NCBI RefSeq assembly: GCF_016612865.1
Contig: NZ_JAENZZ010000002.1
Span: 248,001 to 312,000 of the forward strand
Length of the DNA stretch: 64,000 nucleotides
From: Blastococcus sp. TML/M2B
Lineage (GTDB): Bacteria; Actinomycetota; Actinomycetes; Mycobacteriales; Geodermatophilaceae
Direction of reading: 5' to 3'
In this document: piece by piece, positions 23,416 through 33,067 of the stretch
Layout: each line of letters begins with the position of its first letter
How positions within the stretch are numbered: the first letter of the stretch is position 1
Made by a program: the position numbers and the translations under genes
Notes under the pieces: model-generated
Seen by the model: only the letters and a program-made list of their open reading frames with translations
Database searches by the model: none
What the model was told of the DNA's origin: nothing

Positions 23416-26014
23416 TCAGACGGGCGCGGTCTCCGGCAGGAGGGCGCGCAGGTGCGCGGCGATCTCCGCCCGGAACCGGGCACCGGAGAGGACGACGCCG
23501 ACCATCGAGAGCGAGGTGTGCGTGTGCCCGTGGGCGTTCACGTGCTCGACCGGGACGCCGGCCGCGCGCAGCGCCTCGGCGTAGGCGATGCCCTCGTCCC
23601 GCAGCGGGTCGAACTCGGCGGTGACGACGATCGCGGGCGGGAGGTCGTCGAGCCGGCCGCGCAGCGGCGAGGCCGCGGGCTCGCTGCGCCGGTCCTCGTC
23701 GCAGTAGTGGTCCCAGAAGTAGCGCATCACGCCGGCGGTGAGCACGTAGCCCTCGGCGTTCTCCCGGTAGGACCCCGTCGCCATGGTCGAGTCGGTGACC
23801 GGCGTGATCAGCAGCTGCCCGCGCAGCGCGGGGCCGCCCGCGTCCCGGGCCCGCTGGGCGACGACGGCCGCGAGGTTGGCCCCGGCGCTCCAGCCGGCGA
23901 CCACCAGTTGGTCCGGGAGGCCGCCGAGCTCGCCCGTGTGCGCGGCCACCCAGTGCAGCGCCGCCTCCGCGTCCTCGACGGCCGCCGGGTAGCGCGCCTC
24001 GGGGCCGTGCCGGTAGTCCACCGACACGACGACCGCGTCGGCGCGCACGCAGAGGTCACGGCACAGCGGCTCGTCGGACACCTGGTCGCCGATCACCCAC
24101 CCGCCGCCGTGGAAGTACAGGACGACCGGGTGCGGCCCGGGCGAGGCCGGCCGGAACAGCCGGTAGGCGAGGTCGCCGGCCGGGCCGAGCAGCACGCCGT
24201 CGCGGACCTCGCCGACGTCGGGCCCCTGCGGGCGGTCGGCGTTGAGCGTGTCCATGAAGGCGCGCAGCTGCTCGGGCGGCATCGACTCCAGCGGCGGCAG
24301 GTCCAGCTGCGCCATGGCCTCCAGCACCGCGCTCACGTCGGGCTGCAGCCGGCGCACCACGCCGTCGGTGCACCGCTCGCCGTCCGGCCCGGACATCCGG
24401 AAGCCGAGGTAGTCCCGCTCGCGCACCTCGTCGGCCACCGCCCGGTAGCCGTCGACGCCCCCGATGTAGGGGTAGAAGACGCGCGGCTTGCCGGGCACGT
24501 TGGCGCCCATGTACCAGGAGTTCGCGGTCGGGTGCAGCGTGATCGCGGCGCAGTCGGCCGCGTGCCGGTTCCAGCCCTCCTCGGCCTGCGGGGTCGGCTC
24601 GATCGTCGTCATCCCCCGGTCGCGCAGGTCGATGAGGCAGTCGGCCACCCAGTCGACGTGCTGCTCGATGGAGACGGCCATGTTGGACAGCACCGACGGG
24701 CTGCCGGGCCCGGTGATGGCGAAGAAGTTCGGGAACCCCGTCGTCATGAGCCCGAGGTAGGTCGAGGGCCCGTCGGCCCACTTCTCCGCCAGCGTTCCGC
24801 CGTCGCGACCGGTGATGTCGACGTTCACCAGCGCGCCGGTCATGGCGTCGAAGCCGGTCGCGTAGACGATCGCGTCGATCTCGACGGACTCCTCGGTCGT
24901 CTCGATGCCGGTCTCGGTGATGGTGGTGATCGGCGTCGTCCGCAGGTCGACCAGGCGCACGTGCGGCAGGTTGAACGTCGCGTAGTAGCCGGTGTCCAGG
25001 CAGGGACCGCTTGGTGCCGAAGTAGTGGTCCCGCGGCGAGAGCGCCTCGGCCGTCTCCGGATCGGTGACGATCGACCGGATCTTCTCGCGGATGAACTCC
25101 GCGACGATCTCGTTGGACTCGGGGTTGGTGCCCTGGTCGGCGAAGACGCTGGTGATCACCTGCAGCTCGCCGGCCTCCCACGCCGCCTCCAGCCGCTCCC
25201 GCCGGACGTCCTCCGGCGTCCCGACCCCCGTCAGCTCGGTGGCCTCGCCCGGCACGCCCATCCGGGACCACCTGCCGGCCTCGCGGTAGGCCGCCCGGTC
25301 CGCGGCCAGGCGCTCCACCCGCGCCGCCGGCGCCGGCCCGTTGTGCGCCGGGATGGAGAAGTTCGGGGTCCGCTGGAAGACGGTCAGCTCGGCGGCCTGC
25401 TGGGCGATCAGCGGGATCGACTGGATGCCCGAGGAGCCGGTGCCGATGACGGCGACCCGCTTGCCGGTGAAGTCGACGCCCTCGTGCGGCCAGCGGCTGG
25501 TCAGGTGCACCTCGCCCCGGAAGCGGTCGGCACCCTCGATGTCGGGCTGCTTGGGCACCGACAGGCAGCCGGTCGCCATGACGTGGAAGCGGCTGGTCAC
25601 GGTCTCCCCGCCCGAGGTCCGCACCCGCCAGAGGCCGGCCGCGTCGTCCCAGGCGGCCTCCTCGACCCGCGTGCCGAAGGTGATGTCCCGGCGCAGGTCG
25701 TAGCGGTCGGCCACGAACTGCAGGTAGCGCAGGATCTCCGGCTGCTGCGCGTACTTCTCCGACCACGTCCACTCCCGCTCCAGCTCCGGGTCGAAGCCGA
25801 ACGTGTAGTCGGTGGTGGGGATGTCGCAGCGCGCCCCCGGATACCGGTTCCAGTACCAGGTGCCCCCGACGTCGTCGGCGGCCTCGAAGCCGCGCGCGCG
25901 GAACCCGGCGGCCCGCAGCCGGTGCAGCAGGTAGAGCCCGGCGAAGCCGGCCCCCACGACGACGACGTCCACGTCCGGCTCCCGGCCGGTCTGCTGCGCT
26001 GCTGCCTCGGTCAC
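23416..26014 (-). CDS. Baeyer-Villiger monooxygenase fused to alpha/beta hydrolase (1-nt frameshift)
   Basis: About 865 residues once one extra base at about 25006 is removed. Residues 1-548 are a type I BVMO: FAD motif GAGFAGLYLL, fingerprint-like FRGEVHLTSRWP, NADPH motif VIGTGSSGIQS, and DTGYYATFN restored at the break. Residues about 555-865 are a hormone-sensitive-lipase-type hydrolase: FHGGG at 634-638, GWSAG with nucleophile Ser709, Asp802 in DPLRDEG, and a His near 830-832. The junction between enzymes lies inside one unbroken frame, so the fusion does not depend on the repair. It would oxidise a ketone to an ester and then cleave the ester. GTG follows AGGGGGAG. Confidence 0.87.
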
Positions 26015-26030
26015 GCGCTCCCCCTCGGAC

Positions 26031-26046
26031 TATGACGGTGGTCACA
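26031..26046. promoter_or_regulatory. CRP-like palindrome upstream of the BVMO-hydrolase gene
   Basis: TATGA-N6-TCACA on the plus strand (TGTGA-N6-TCATA on the gene strand) matches nine of ten positions of the CRP/GlxR half-site pair. It ends 17 nt upstream of the GTG at 26014. A perfect form of the same element precedes the other BVMO gene at 56.7 kb. Confidence 0.55.
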
Positions 26047-26102
26047 CTCGATGGGGACGGTAGTACCACGGGACGGGCCGCCCGGGGCCCGTCCCGGGCG
26101 GC

Positions 26103-26501
26103 TCAGCCGCCGGCGGCCAGGGTGCGGCCCATCTGCTCGTGGACGGCGGTGATCGCCTGCAGCGGGCGCAGCATGACCCGGAACTCCACGATCCGGCCGG
26201 CGTCATCGCAGCGGATGATGTCGACGCCGTTGACGTACTTGCCGTCGACGCTGGTCTCGAACTCGAGCACCGCGGTGTCGCCGGCGAGCACCTCCTTCGT
26301 GTAGCGGAAGGTGCCGCCCTCCCCGCCGCCCAGCGTCCCGGCCGCGGCCCGGAGGTACTGGGTGGTGACCGCCTTGCCACGCTGCGGCGTGTAGACCACC
26401 GGCGAGTAGAAGACGACGTCGTCGTCGAGCAGCTCGTCGAGCCCACCGGGCAGCTCGCCTGCCATGTACCGGTGCCAGCGGGCGATGACGTCGTCGATCA
26501 C
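26103..26501 (-). CDS. SnoaL-like / NTF2-fold protein
   Basis: A 132-residue cone-shaped alpha+beta-barrel protein. It starts VIDDVIARWHRYMAGELPGG and continues DDDVVFYSPVVYTPQRG, then VLEFETSVDGKYVNGVDI and GRIVEFRVMLRPLQAI, the usual NTF2/SnoaL strand order. The polar cavity residues do not define a reaction. Such proteins act as cyclases, isomerases or scaffolds. GAGGAGGT precedes the GTG at 26501. It lies just upstream of the BVMO-hydrolase gene on the same strand (88 nt), so it may act in the same pathway. Confidence 0.8.
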   Translation of the reverse strand: MIDDVIARWHRYMAGELPGGLDELLDDDVVFYSPVVYTPQRGKAVTTQYLRAAAGTLGGGEGGTFRYTKEVLAGDTAVLEFETSVDGKYVNGVDIIRCDDAGRIVEFRVMLRPLQAITAVHEQMGRTLAAGG

Positions 26502-26580
26502 GGGGACCTCCTCGTCGTCCGCGGCGCGGGATGCGCCGCCGCACCGATCCTGCCGGGAGGTGCCCGCCCCCGGGAACGGC

Positions 26581-26613
26581 GACGGCCCTCCCGGGAGGAC
26601 CGGGAGGGCCGTC
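26581..26613. terminator. Hairpin terminator between DHA2 exporter and SnoaL genes
   Basis: A 14-bp perfect stem (26581-26594 with 26600-26613) with a 5-nt loop lies 20 nt past the MFS stop on the minus strand. It probably ends the exporter transcript before the SnoaL-like gene. Confidence 0.75.
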
Positions 26614-26632
26614 GTCATGCAGAGCGGGCGGA

Positions 26633-28124
26633 TCAGTGCATGAGCACCGGAGCGGCGACCGCGCCGTCCTCGTCGTCCAGGAGGTGCGACTCCTCCTTCT
26701 TCCGCGGGAGGAAGGCGACCGGCACCAGGGCGACCAGGACCAGCACGAAGGCGACGGTGAACGTCGTCCCGAACCCGGCGGCCATGGCCTCGAGCGGGTC
26801 CTCCGCGCCGGGGAGCCGCGACTGGAGCTGGTTGGTCAGCACCACCGACAGCACGGCGGTGCCGATCGAGCCGCCGATCTGCTGGACGATGTTCATCAGC
26901 GTCGAGCCGCGGGCGACCTCGGCGTTGGTCAGCGACTTCAGCGCCGAGGTCATGATCGGCATCATCGTGCCGCCCATGCCCAGGCCCATGACGAACAGCG
27001 CCCCGCACAGCACCGGGTAGGGCGTGTCCGCGCCGACCTGGGTGAAGACGAAGAACCCGGCGGCCATGACCAGCAGCGCGAAGGGCACCGTGCGCCCGAT
27101 CGGCACCTTGTCGGCCAGCACACCGGCGATCGGCATGGTCACCATCGCGCCCAGGCCCTGCGGCGCGATCAGCAGACCGGCCATCAGGGTCGTCTCGCCG
27201 CGCACCTGCAGGAAGTACGACGGGAAGAGCAGCCCGGCGCCCATGAACGCGATGACGAAGACGAACATCGCCACGGTCGCGATCGTGAGCCGCCGGTTGC
27301 GGAACAGCCGCAGGTCGATCAGCGGCTTGTCGGTGCCCAGCGCGTGGCGGACGAAGGCCAGGATCAGCAGGACGCCGATGGTTGCCGACACCCAGACCCG
27401 CGGGCCGAAGGACGCACCCTCGCCGCCCTCGGCGATCGAGGAGACACCGAAGAGGAACAGCGCGAGGCCCGGCGAGAGCAGCAGCATGCCGAGGAAGTCG
27501 AACGTCTTCGGTCTCGCTCGGCTCGTCCGCGGGCAGCACCCGCCACGAGTAGAGCAGTGCGAGCAGCCCGATCGGCAGGTTGATCAGGAAGATCCAGTGC
27601 CACGAGGCGACGTCGATCAGCCAGCCGCCGAGGATCGGGCCGGTGATCGGGCCGAGCAGCATCGGGATGCCGAGCACGGCCATGAGCCGGCCGATCCGGT
27701 CCGGGCCCGCGGCGCGGGTCATGATCGTCATGCCCAGCGGCATCAGCATGCCGCCGCCCAGGCCCTGCAGGACCCGGAAGGCGATCAGCATCTCGATCGA
27801 GGTCGCCACCGCGCACAGCACGGAGCCGGCGGTGAACAGGAACAGCGCGGCCAGGTACAGCCGCTTGGTGCCGAACCGGTCGGCGGCCCAGCCGGTCAGC
27901 GGGATGACGGTGGCCAGGGCCAGCGTGTACGCCGTCATCGTCCAGGCGACGGTGGCGTAGGTGGCGTCGAAGACCTCCTGGAACGTCGGCAGCGCGACGC
28001 TGACGACGGTGATGTCCAGGATCGACATGATCGCGCCGAGGACGACGACGCCGGCGATCTTCAGGACGGCGGCGTCGATCTTCTCGGGGTACGCCGGCGC
28101 GGTCGGCGCGGCGGGGGTTGTCAC
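26633..28124 (-). CDS. DHA2 family MFS drug exporter (1-nt frameshift)
   Basis: About 496 residues with 14 predicted TM segments after removing one extra base near 27507. The N-terminal part has LDITVVSVALPTFQ (TM1), GWAADRFGTKRLYL (A motif), GLGGGMLMPLGMTIM and LGPITGPILGGWL (motif C of drug:H+ antiporters); the second frame resumes at FLGMLLLSPGLALFLFG. The EmrB/QacA group expels hydrophobic drugs. The GTG start follows AGGAGA. A divergent VOC/TetR cluster lies across a 344-nt gap, and the exporter may be part of its regulon. Confidence 0.85.
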
Positions 28125-28468
28125 AGGCGGTTCTCCTGGTGTCAGCGGGGCGGAGGACGCCGCCCGCGTGGTGTCCGGAAGGCCCGGGGCAGCACGGAGC
28201 GCTGCCCCTGGGGACGTGTGGACGGGCCGTCCGCTCGTCGTCGCGGCGTTGCGCGGCGAGCTCCCGGCCGATCGGTGCTGCCCGGGCCGACCTGGCGGAC
28301 GGGACCCCGGTCGAGCACCGGAGGACTCTATCGCCCGGCGTCACGCGAGCCGAGTGAATTGCGACGAGCCCTCCCGGGAGCCACGCGACCCCTTGCCGGG
28401 TGCCGGGCGGAGGGCCAGGCTCGACGGGTCCCATCCGCACGGGGGACGACCTCGATGGAGAGCCAGCC
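28125..28468. promoter_or_regulatory. Divergent intergenic region (exporter / VOC-TetR cluster)
   Basis: These 344 nt contain no convincing gene on either strand. They must carry promoters for the leftward exporter and the rightward VOC-TetR cluster. An 8-bp stem with a 7-nt loop (28186-28193 with 28201-28208) is the only clear secondary structure. Confidence 0.45.
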
Positions 28469-28864
28469 ATGCTGAACACGAGCAGGGTCGAGGCGAACGT
28501 GCCGGCCGCGGACCTCGGCCGGGCGAGGGCCTTCTACGCCGAGAAGCTCGGGATGACCCCGACCCGCGAGGTGGGCGGCGTCGCCCTCCGGTACGAGACG
28601 CGGGGCGGCACCACCTTCAACGTCTACGAGACGGCCTACGCCGGCCAGGCGGGGCACACCATCGCCCAGTGGCACGTGGACGACATCGAGGCCGAGGTGC
28701 GCGACCTCAAGGCCAAGGGCGTCACGTTCGAGGTGTACGACCTCCCCGGCGTCCGGTGGGACGGCGACATCGCCTCCATGGAGGGCATGGCCCGGGCGGC
28801 CTGGTTCAAGGACAGCGAGGGCAACATCATGTGCATCGACCAGGAGACCGCCACCTCGCCGTAG
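28469..28864 (+). CDS. VOC family protein
   Basis: A 131-residue vicinal-oxygen-chelate protein: VEANVPAADLGRARAFYAEK in the first module, TIAQWHVDDIEAEVRDLKAK in the second, and a closing AWFKDSEGNIMCIDQ, whose EGN is the family turn before the last strand. The usual terminal Glu ligand is replaced by Asp in CIDQ. Catalytic role unknown. GGAGAG precedes the ATG at 28469. It sits 10 nt upstream of the TetR gene and is probably co-transcribed. Confidence 0.83.
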   Translation: MLNTSRVEANVPAADLGRARAFYAEKLGMTPTREVGGVALRYETRGGTTFNVYETAYAGQAGHTIAQWHVDDIEAEVRDLKAKGVTFEVYDLPGVRWDGDIASMEGMARAAWFKDSEGNIMCIDQETATSP

Positions 28865-28874
28865 CCTTCCCCGG

Positions 28875-29495
28875 GTGCCCGTCGCCCCCCTCCCCGGCAG
28901 CGCCCCCTGGTGGCGCCGGCACGAGGAGCGGCTGGGCCGGCGCCGGCCGCACACCGACGGCCTGACGCTGGAGGTGCTGCTCGCCGAGGCGCTCGCCCTC
29001 GTCGACGCCGACGGGCTGGACGCGCTCACCGTCCGCGCGCTGGCCACCCGGCTGGGCACCGGCAGCTCGACGCTCTACCGCCACGTGGCCAGCCGGGACG
29101 AGCTGCTGGTGCTGCTGGTGGACGCCGTCCTCGGCGAGGTGCGGCTGCCCGATCCGCAGCTGCCCGGCCGCACCCGCGTGGAGCAGCTGTCCACCGAGCT
29201 GCGCCGGGTGCTGCGCAGCCACCCGCACGTCGTGCCGGCGCTGAGCGGCGCGCCCATCCAGGGGCCCAACGCCTCGCGGGCCGCTGCCTGCGGGCTGGAC
29301 AACCTGCTGGCCGCCGGGCATCCCCCCGAGCGCGCGCGGACCGCCTACCTCGCCCTGCTCGACTACGTGCTGGGCTCCGTCGCCTTCGACGCCGCCACCG
29401 AGACGCCCGGCGCGGAGACCCCCGGGCGCCCGGACAGCGACGACGTCTTCGCCTTCGGGCTCGCCACGTTCCTGGACGGCCTCGAGAGGGGCTGA
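28875..29495 (+). CDS. TetR/AcrR family transcriptional regulator
   Basis: A 206-residue repressor. The N-terminal helix-turn-helix is LTVRALATRLGTGSSTLYRH (about residues 50-69), preceded by ALVDADGLDA as in TetR helix 1-2. The C-terminal half resembles TetR_C ligand domains (HVVPALSGAPIQGPN). A perfect 7-1-7 palindrome lies 6 nt after its stop, ahead of the next gene, and is a candidate operator. It likely controls the following CrtC-like/kinase/ALDH genes and perhaps itself. Confidence 0.87.
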   Translation: MPVAPLPGSAPWWRRHEERLGRRRPHTDGLTLEVLLAEALALVDADGLDALTVRALATRLGTGSSTLYRHVASRDELLVLLVDAVLGEVRLPDPQLPGRTRVEQLSTELRRVLRSHPHVVPALSGAPIQGPNASRAAACGLDNLLAAGHPPERARTAYLALLDYVLGSVAFDAATETPGAETPGRPDSDDVFAFGLATFLDGLERG

Positions 29496-29500
29496 CGGAT

Positions 29501-29515
29501 GCGAGCACTGCTCGC
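29501..29515. promoter_or_regulatory. Candidate TetR operator palindrome
   Basis: GCGAGCA-C-TGCTCGC is a perfect 7-bp inverted repeat with a one-base spacer, located between the TetR stop and the next GTG (29549). It is followed by a second, looser dyad GTGT-N8-ACAC at 29518-29533. The size suits a TetR dimer. Binding is an inference. Confidence 0.5.
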
Positions 29516-29548
29516 TAGTGTCCGGGGTCACACCACCTTGGAGGCACC

Positions 29549-30550
29549 GTGGCCCGTCCTACCCCCGCCGACGAACAGCTGGTCCACCAGCTCCCCGAGC
29601 TCCTGCCGGCAGTCGCGACCCCGCACCCGCACTGGCGCGAGAGCCACTTCTTCGACATCCACGACCCCTCCGGCACCGGGGACGCGGTGTTCTTCACGAT
29701 GGCCGTGAAGCCGTCGCAGGGGACGATGGACAGCCTGCAGATGGGCCGGGTCGGGGCCGAGCAGATCCTGCACGGCAGCGCGCGCGAGCTGGGCGAGGAC
29801 CCGCAGACCCCCGAGGTGCCCGGCGCGCGGGTGGAGATCGTGAAGCCGTGGCAGGAGGTCCGGCTCTGGGCCGACCCCGACGTGAGCCCGATCGGCGTCG
29901 ACGCCGTCTTCCGCGCCCGCACCCAGCCCTACGGCCTGCGCCGCGGCACCATGCGCGCCGCCGACGGCATCGTCTGGGACCAGAGCCACATCCTGCAGTC
30001 CGGCACCTGGTCGGGCACCTACACCGTCGCCGGCGTCGAGCACTCCATCGACGGCTGGACCGGCCAGCGCGACCACTCCTGGGGCGTGCGCGACCACGGC
30101 CGCTGCCCGCTGTGGATCTGGTTCCAGATCCAGCTCGAGGACGGGATGCTCGGCGTCTGGCACTGGGAGCTGGCCAACGGCGCGACGATCTACACCGACG
30201 GCTGCTGGGCCGCGGCCGACGGGAGCGACCCGGTGCCGGTCGTCGGCTTCACCTACGACGTCGACTGGCGCGGCCGGGACGGCGCCGTCGTCGACTACGG
30301 GACGAACGGCGAGCAGGTCGCCGGGATCGCCGGCGGCTGCCGGTTCGTGCTCGCCGACGGGCGCACGATCGACGTCGAGGCCGAGGGCGACTTCGTCCGG
30401 CCGTACGAGCCGTTCCACCGCGGCGGCCTCAACGTCGTCCGGGTGCGCACCGGCGACGGGCGCAGCGGCACCGCCGTCTACGAGGTGACCGGCGCGCGCC
30501 ACCACCGCTTCTTCCCCGGCACCGACGTCACCGGGGTGCTGCCGTGCTGA
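29549..30550 (+). CDS. CrtC/AttH-like (DUF7064/7065-type) hypothetical protein
   Basis: A 333-residue protein with no signal peptide. It has the motif GQRDHSWGVRDHGRCPLWIW (residues about 173-192), which resembles the RDHSWG core of lipocalin-like CrtC/AttH hydratase-fold proteins, and many alternating beta-strand patterns. A hydratase or lipid-binding role is possible, but no reaction can be assigned. GGAGG precedes the GTG start. Its stop overlaps the following kinase start by 7 nt, a tight functional link. Confidence 0.75.
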   Translation: MARPTPADEQLVHQLPELLPAVATPHPHWRESHFFDIHDPSGTGDAVFFTMAVKPSQGTMDSLQMGRVGAEQILHGSARELGEDPQTPEVPGARVEIVKPWQEVRLWADPDVSPIGVDAVFRARTQPYGLRRGTMRAADGIVWDQSHILQSGTWSGTYTVAGVEHSIDGWTGQRDHSWGVRDHGRCPLWIWFQIQLEDGMLGVWHWELANGATIYTDGCWAAADGSDPVPVVGFTYDVDWRGRDGAVVDYGTNGEQVAGIAGGCRFVLADGRTIDVEAEGDFVRPYEPFHRGGLNVVRVRTGDGRSGTAVYEVTGARHHRFFPGTDVTGVLPC

Positions 30551-31609
30551 CGATCGCCGACACCCCGGGCGCCCTGACGCCGGAGTGGCTGACCGCCGCC
30601 CTCACCTCCTCGGGCTCGCTCGCCGTGGGCCGGGTGGTGGACGCCGACGTCCGCCCCCTCGGCACCGGGCAGATGTGCGACAGCGTCCGGATCCGGCTCA
30701 CCTACGACGAGCCCGGCGCCGGCCCCGCCTCGCTGGTCGCCAAGCTGCCCGCCGCCGACGAGGGCAGCCGGGCCACCGCGAAGGCGTTCCGCTCCTACGA
30801 GAAGGAGGTCCGCTTCTACCAGGAGCTGGCCGGCCGGCTGCCGGTGCGCACGCCCCGGCTGCACCACGCCGACCTCGACGTCGAGACGGCGTCCTTCGTG
30901 CTGCTCCTGGAGGACCTCGCCCCGGCCGAGCCCGGCGACCAGCTGCGCGGCTGCGGTCCCGACATCGCGGCCGCGGCGGTGCGCGAGCTGGTCAACCTGC
31001 ACGCGCCGGCTGTGGGGCGACCCCTCGCTGCTGGCGCTGGACTGGCTGCACGGCGACCCGGAGGGGCGGGGCGCGCTGCTCGGCGAGGTGCTGCCGATGC
31101 TGTGGGCCGGCTTCCAGGAGCGGTACGCCGCCGTCCTGGAGCCGCACGTGAAGCAGGCCGGGGATCTCTACTTCGGCCGGCTGGACGCCCGGCCGGAGCG
31201 GGCCCCCGCGCCCACGATCACCCACGTCGACTACCGCCTGGACAACCTGCTCATCGGCCCGGACGGCACGGTCACCGTCGTCGACTGGCAGACCTGCGGC
31301 ACCGGCACCGGCCCCAGCGACGTCGCCTACTTCCTCGGCGCCGGCCTGCTCCCCGAGGTCCGGCGCGAGGTCGAGGAGCAGCTGGTCCGCGACTACTTCG
31401 ACGGTCTCGTCGCCGGCGGCGTGACCGGTTACGACTGGGCCGACTGCTGGCTGGACTACCGCCGCGGCACGTGGGGCGGGCTGTCGATGGCGGTGCTGGC
31501 CTCGATGAGCGTGAAGCGCACCGACCGCGGCGACGAGATGTTCCTCGCCATGGCCACCCGGCACGCCCGGCACGCCCTCGACCTCGACGCCGCCGACGTC
31601 CTCACCTGA
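30544..31609 (+). CDS. Ecdysteroid-kinase-like / APH-fold phosphotransferase (1-nt frameshift)
   Basis: About 354 residues after removing one extra G at about 31008. The first frame has SLVAKLPAADEG (ATP-binding Lys), SYEKEVRFYQELA and FVLLLEDLAPAEPGDQ; the second has THVDYRLDNLLIGPDG (catalytic HxDxxxxN) and VTVVDWQTCGTGTGPSDVAYF (metal site). LHAPLWGDPSLL is restored at the break, as expected of this family. Members phosphorylate hydroxyl groups on small molecules, including steroids and acyl compounds. The GTG start lies inside the end of the CrtC-like gene. Confidence 0.85.
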
Positions 31610-31646
31610 CCGCACCCGCTCCCCCACCTCCCGAGGAGAACCCGAC

Positions 31647-33053
31647 GTGACCCAGCACCTCATGACCATCAACGGGGAGGCCCGCGACTCCGCGGCCCGC
31701 TCCGAGGTCATCAACCCCGCCACCGGCGAGCCCTTCGCCACCGCCCCCGAGGCCACCGCGGCCGACCTCGACGACGCCATGGCCGGCGCCGCGCAGGCGT
31801 TCCGCACCTGGCGGCAGGACGACGACGCCCGCCGCGAAGCGCTCCGGCTGGCCGCGAAGGCGGTGAACGAGGCGATCCCGCGGATCGCCCCGGTGCTCAC
31901 CCAGGAGCAGGGCAAGCCGCTCGGCGAGGCGATCTTCGAGGTCGCCGGCGTCGGCATGTGGCTGCAGTACTACGCCGATCTGGAGCTGGAGCGCGAGATC
32001 CTCCAGGACGACGACGCCGCCTTCGTCGAGGTGGTGCGCCGGCCGATCGGCGTGGTCGCGGCGATCGCGCCGTGGAACTTCCCGCTGCTGCTGTCGTCCT
32101 GGAAGATCGCGCCCGCGCTGCGCGCCGGCAACACCGTCGTCCTCAAGCCGTCGCCGTACACGCCGCTGTCGTCGCTGGCGATGGTCGAGGTGCTCAACTC
32201 CGCGCTGCCGCCGGGCGTGCTCAACATCGTCACCGGCGGGGACTCCCTCGGTGCGGCGATGACCGCGCACCCGACGCCGCGCAAGGTCAGCTTCACCGGC
32301 TCGATCAGCGCCGGCAAGAAGGTCGCGGTTGCCTCGGCCGCCGACCTCAAGCGGGTGACCCTCGAGCTCGGCGGCAACGACCCCGCGATCGTGCTGGACG
32401 ACGCCGACCCCGCCGTCGTCGGCAAGGCGCTGTTCAACGCGGCGTTCACCAACAACGGGCAGACCTGCGTCGCGGTCAAGCGGGTCTACGTGCCGGAGAG
32501 CCTGCACGACGCCGTCGTCGACGCCCTCGTCGCCGAGGCGACCAGCGTCGTCGTCGGCGACGGCATGGACGAGGCGACGAAGCTCGGCCCGATCCAGAAC
32601 CGGCCGCAGTTCGACCGGGTCCGGAGCCTGGTCGACGGCGCGCTGGCCTCCGGCGCGCGCGCCGCGGCCGGGGGTGCCGCGCTGGACCGGCCCGGCTACT
32701 TCTTCGCCCCGACGATCCTCACCGACGCCGCCGACGGCACCGCGATCGTCGACGAGGAGCAGTTCGGCCCGGCGCTGCCGGTCATCGCCTACCGCGACCT
32801 GGACGAGGCCGTCGAGCGCGCCAACGCCACCACCTTCGGGCTGGGGGCGTCGGTGTGGGCCACCGACACCGAGCGCGGTGAGGGCGTCGCCCGCCGGCTC
32901 GATGCCGGCTCCGCGTGGGTCAACACCCACGCCGCCCTGGCACCGAACCTGCCGTTCGGCGGGCTGAAGTGGAGCGGCATCGGGGTGGAGAACGGGCCGT
33001 GGGGGCTCAAGGGCTTCACCGACATGCAGCTTCTCCACCGCCGCAAGCAGTAG
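31647..33053 (+). CDS. Aldehyde dehydrogenase family protein
   Basis: A 468-residue NAD(P)-dependent aldehyde dehydrogenase. It has the cofactor motif IAPWNFPLLLSSWKIAPAL, FTGSISAGKKV, the general base Glu in LELGGNDPAIV, and the catalytic Cys in NNGQTCVAVKRV. LPFGGLKWSGIGVENG and KGFTDMQ form the end. It oxidises an aldehyde to the acid in the cytoplasm. Betaine-aldehyde or succinate-semialdehyde dehydrogenases are the nearest group by style. AGGAGA precedes the GTG. It follows the kinase after 37 nt. Confidence 0.92.
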   Translation: MTQHLMTINGEARDSAARSEVINPATGEPFATAPEATAADLDDAMAGAAQAFRTWRQDDDARREALRLAAKAVNEAIPRIAPVLTQEQGKPLGEAIFEVAGVGMWLQYYADLELEREILQDDDAAFVEVVRRPIGVVAAIAPWNFPLLLSSWKIAPALRAGNTVVLKPSPYTPLSSLAMVEVLNSALPPGVLNIVTGGDSLGAAMTAHPTPRKVSFTGSISAGKKVAVASAADLKRVTLELGGNDPAIVLDDADPAVVGKALFNAAFTNNGQTCVAVKRVYVPESLHDAVVDALVAEATSVVVGDGMDEATKLGPIQNRPQFDRVRSLVDGALASGARAAAGGAALDRPGYFFAPTILTDAADGTAIVDEEQFGPALPVIAYRDLDEAVERANATTFGLGASVWATDTERGEGVARRLDAGSAWVNTHAALAPNLPFGGLKWSGIGVENGPWGLKGFTDMQLLHRRKQ

Positions 33054-33067
33054 CGGCGGAGGACGGC

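Noticed and set aside
22060..25068. A long plus-strand open frame crossing the FadD and BVMO-hydrolase genes
   Set aside because: It is low-complexity and lies opposite two well-supported genes. Only the short MMPL tail within 23101-23351 has family resemblance, and that needs three frames.
28118..28357. A 79-codon plus-strand frame in the exporter/VOC gap
   Set aside because: It overlaps the start and leader of the leftward exporter, has no ribosome binding site and reads as Arg/Pro-rich noise.
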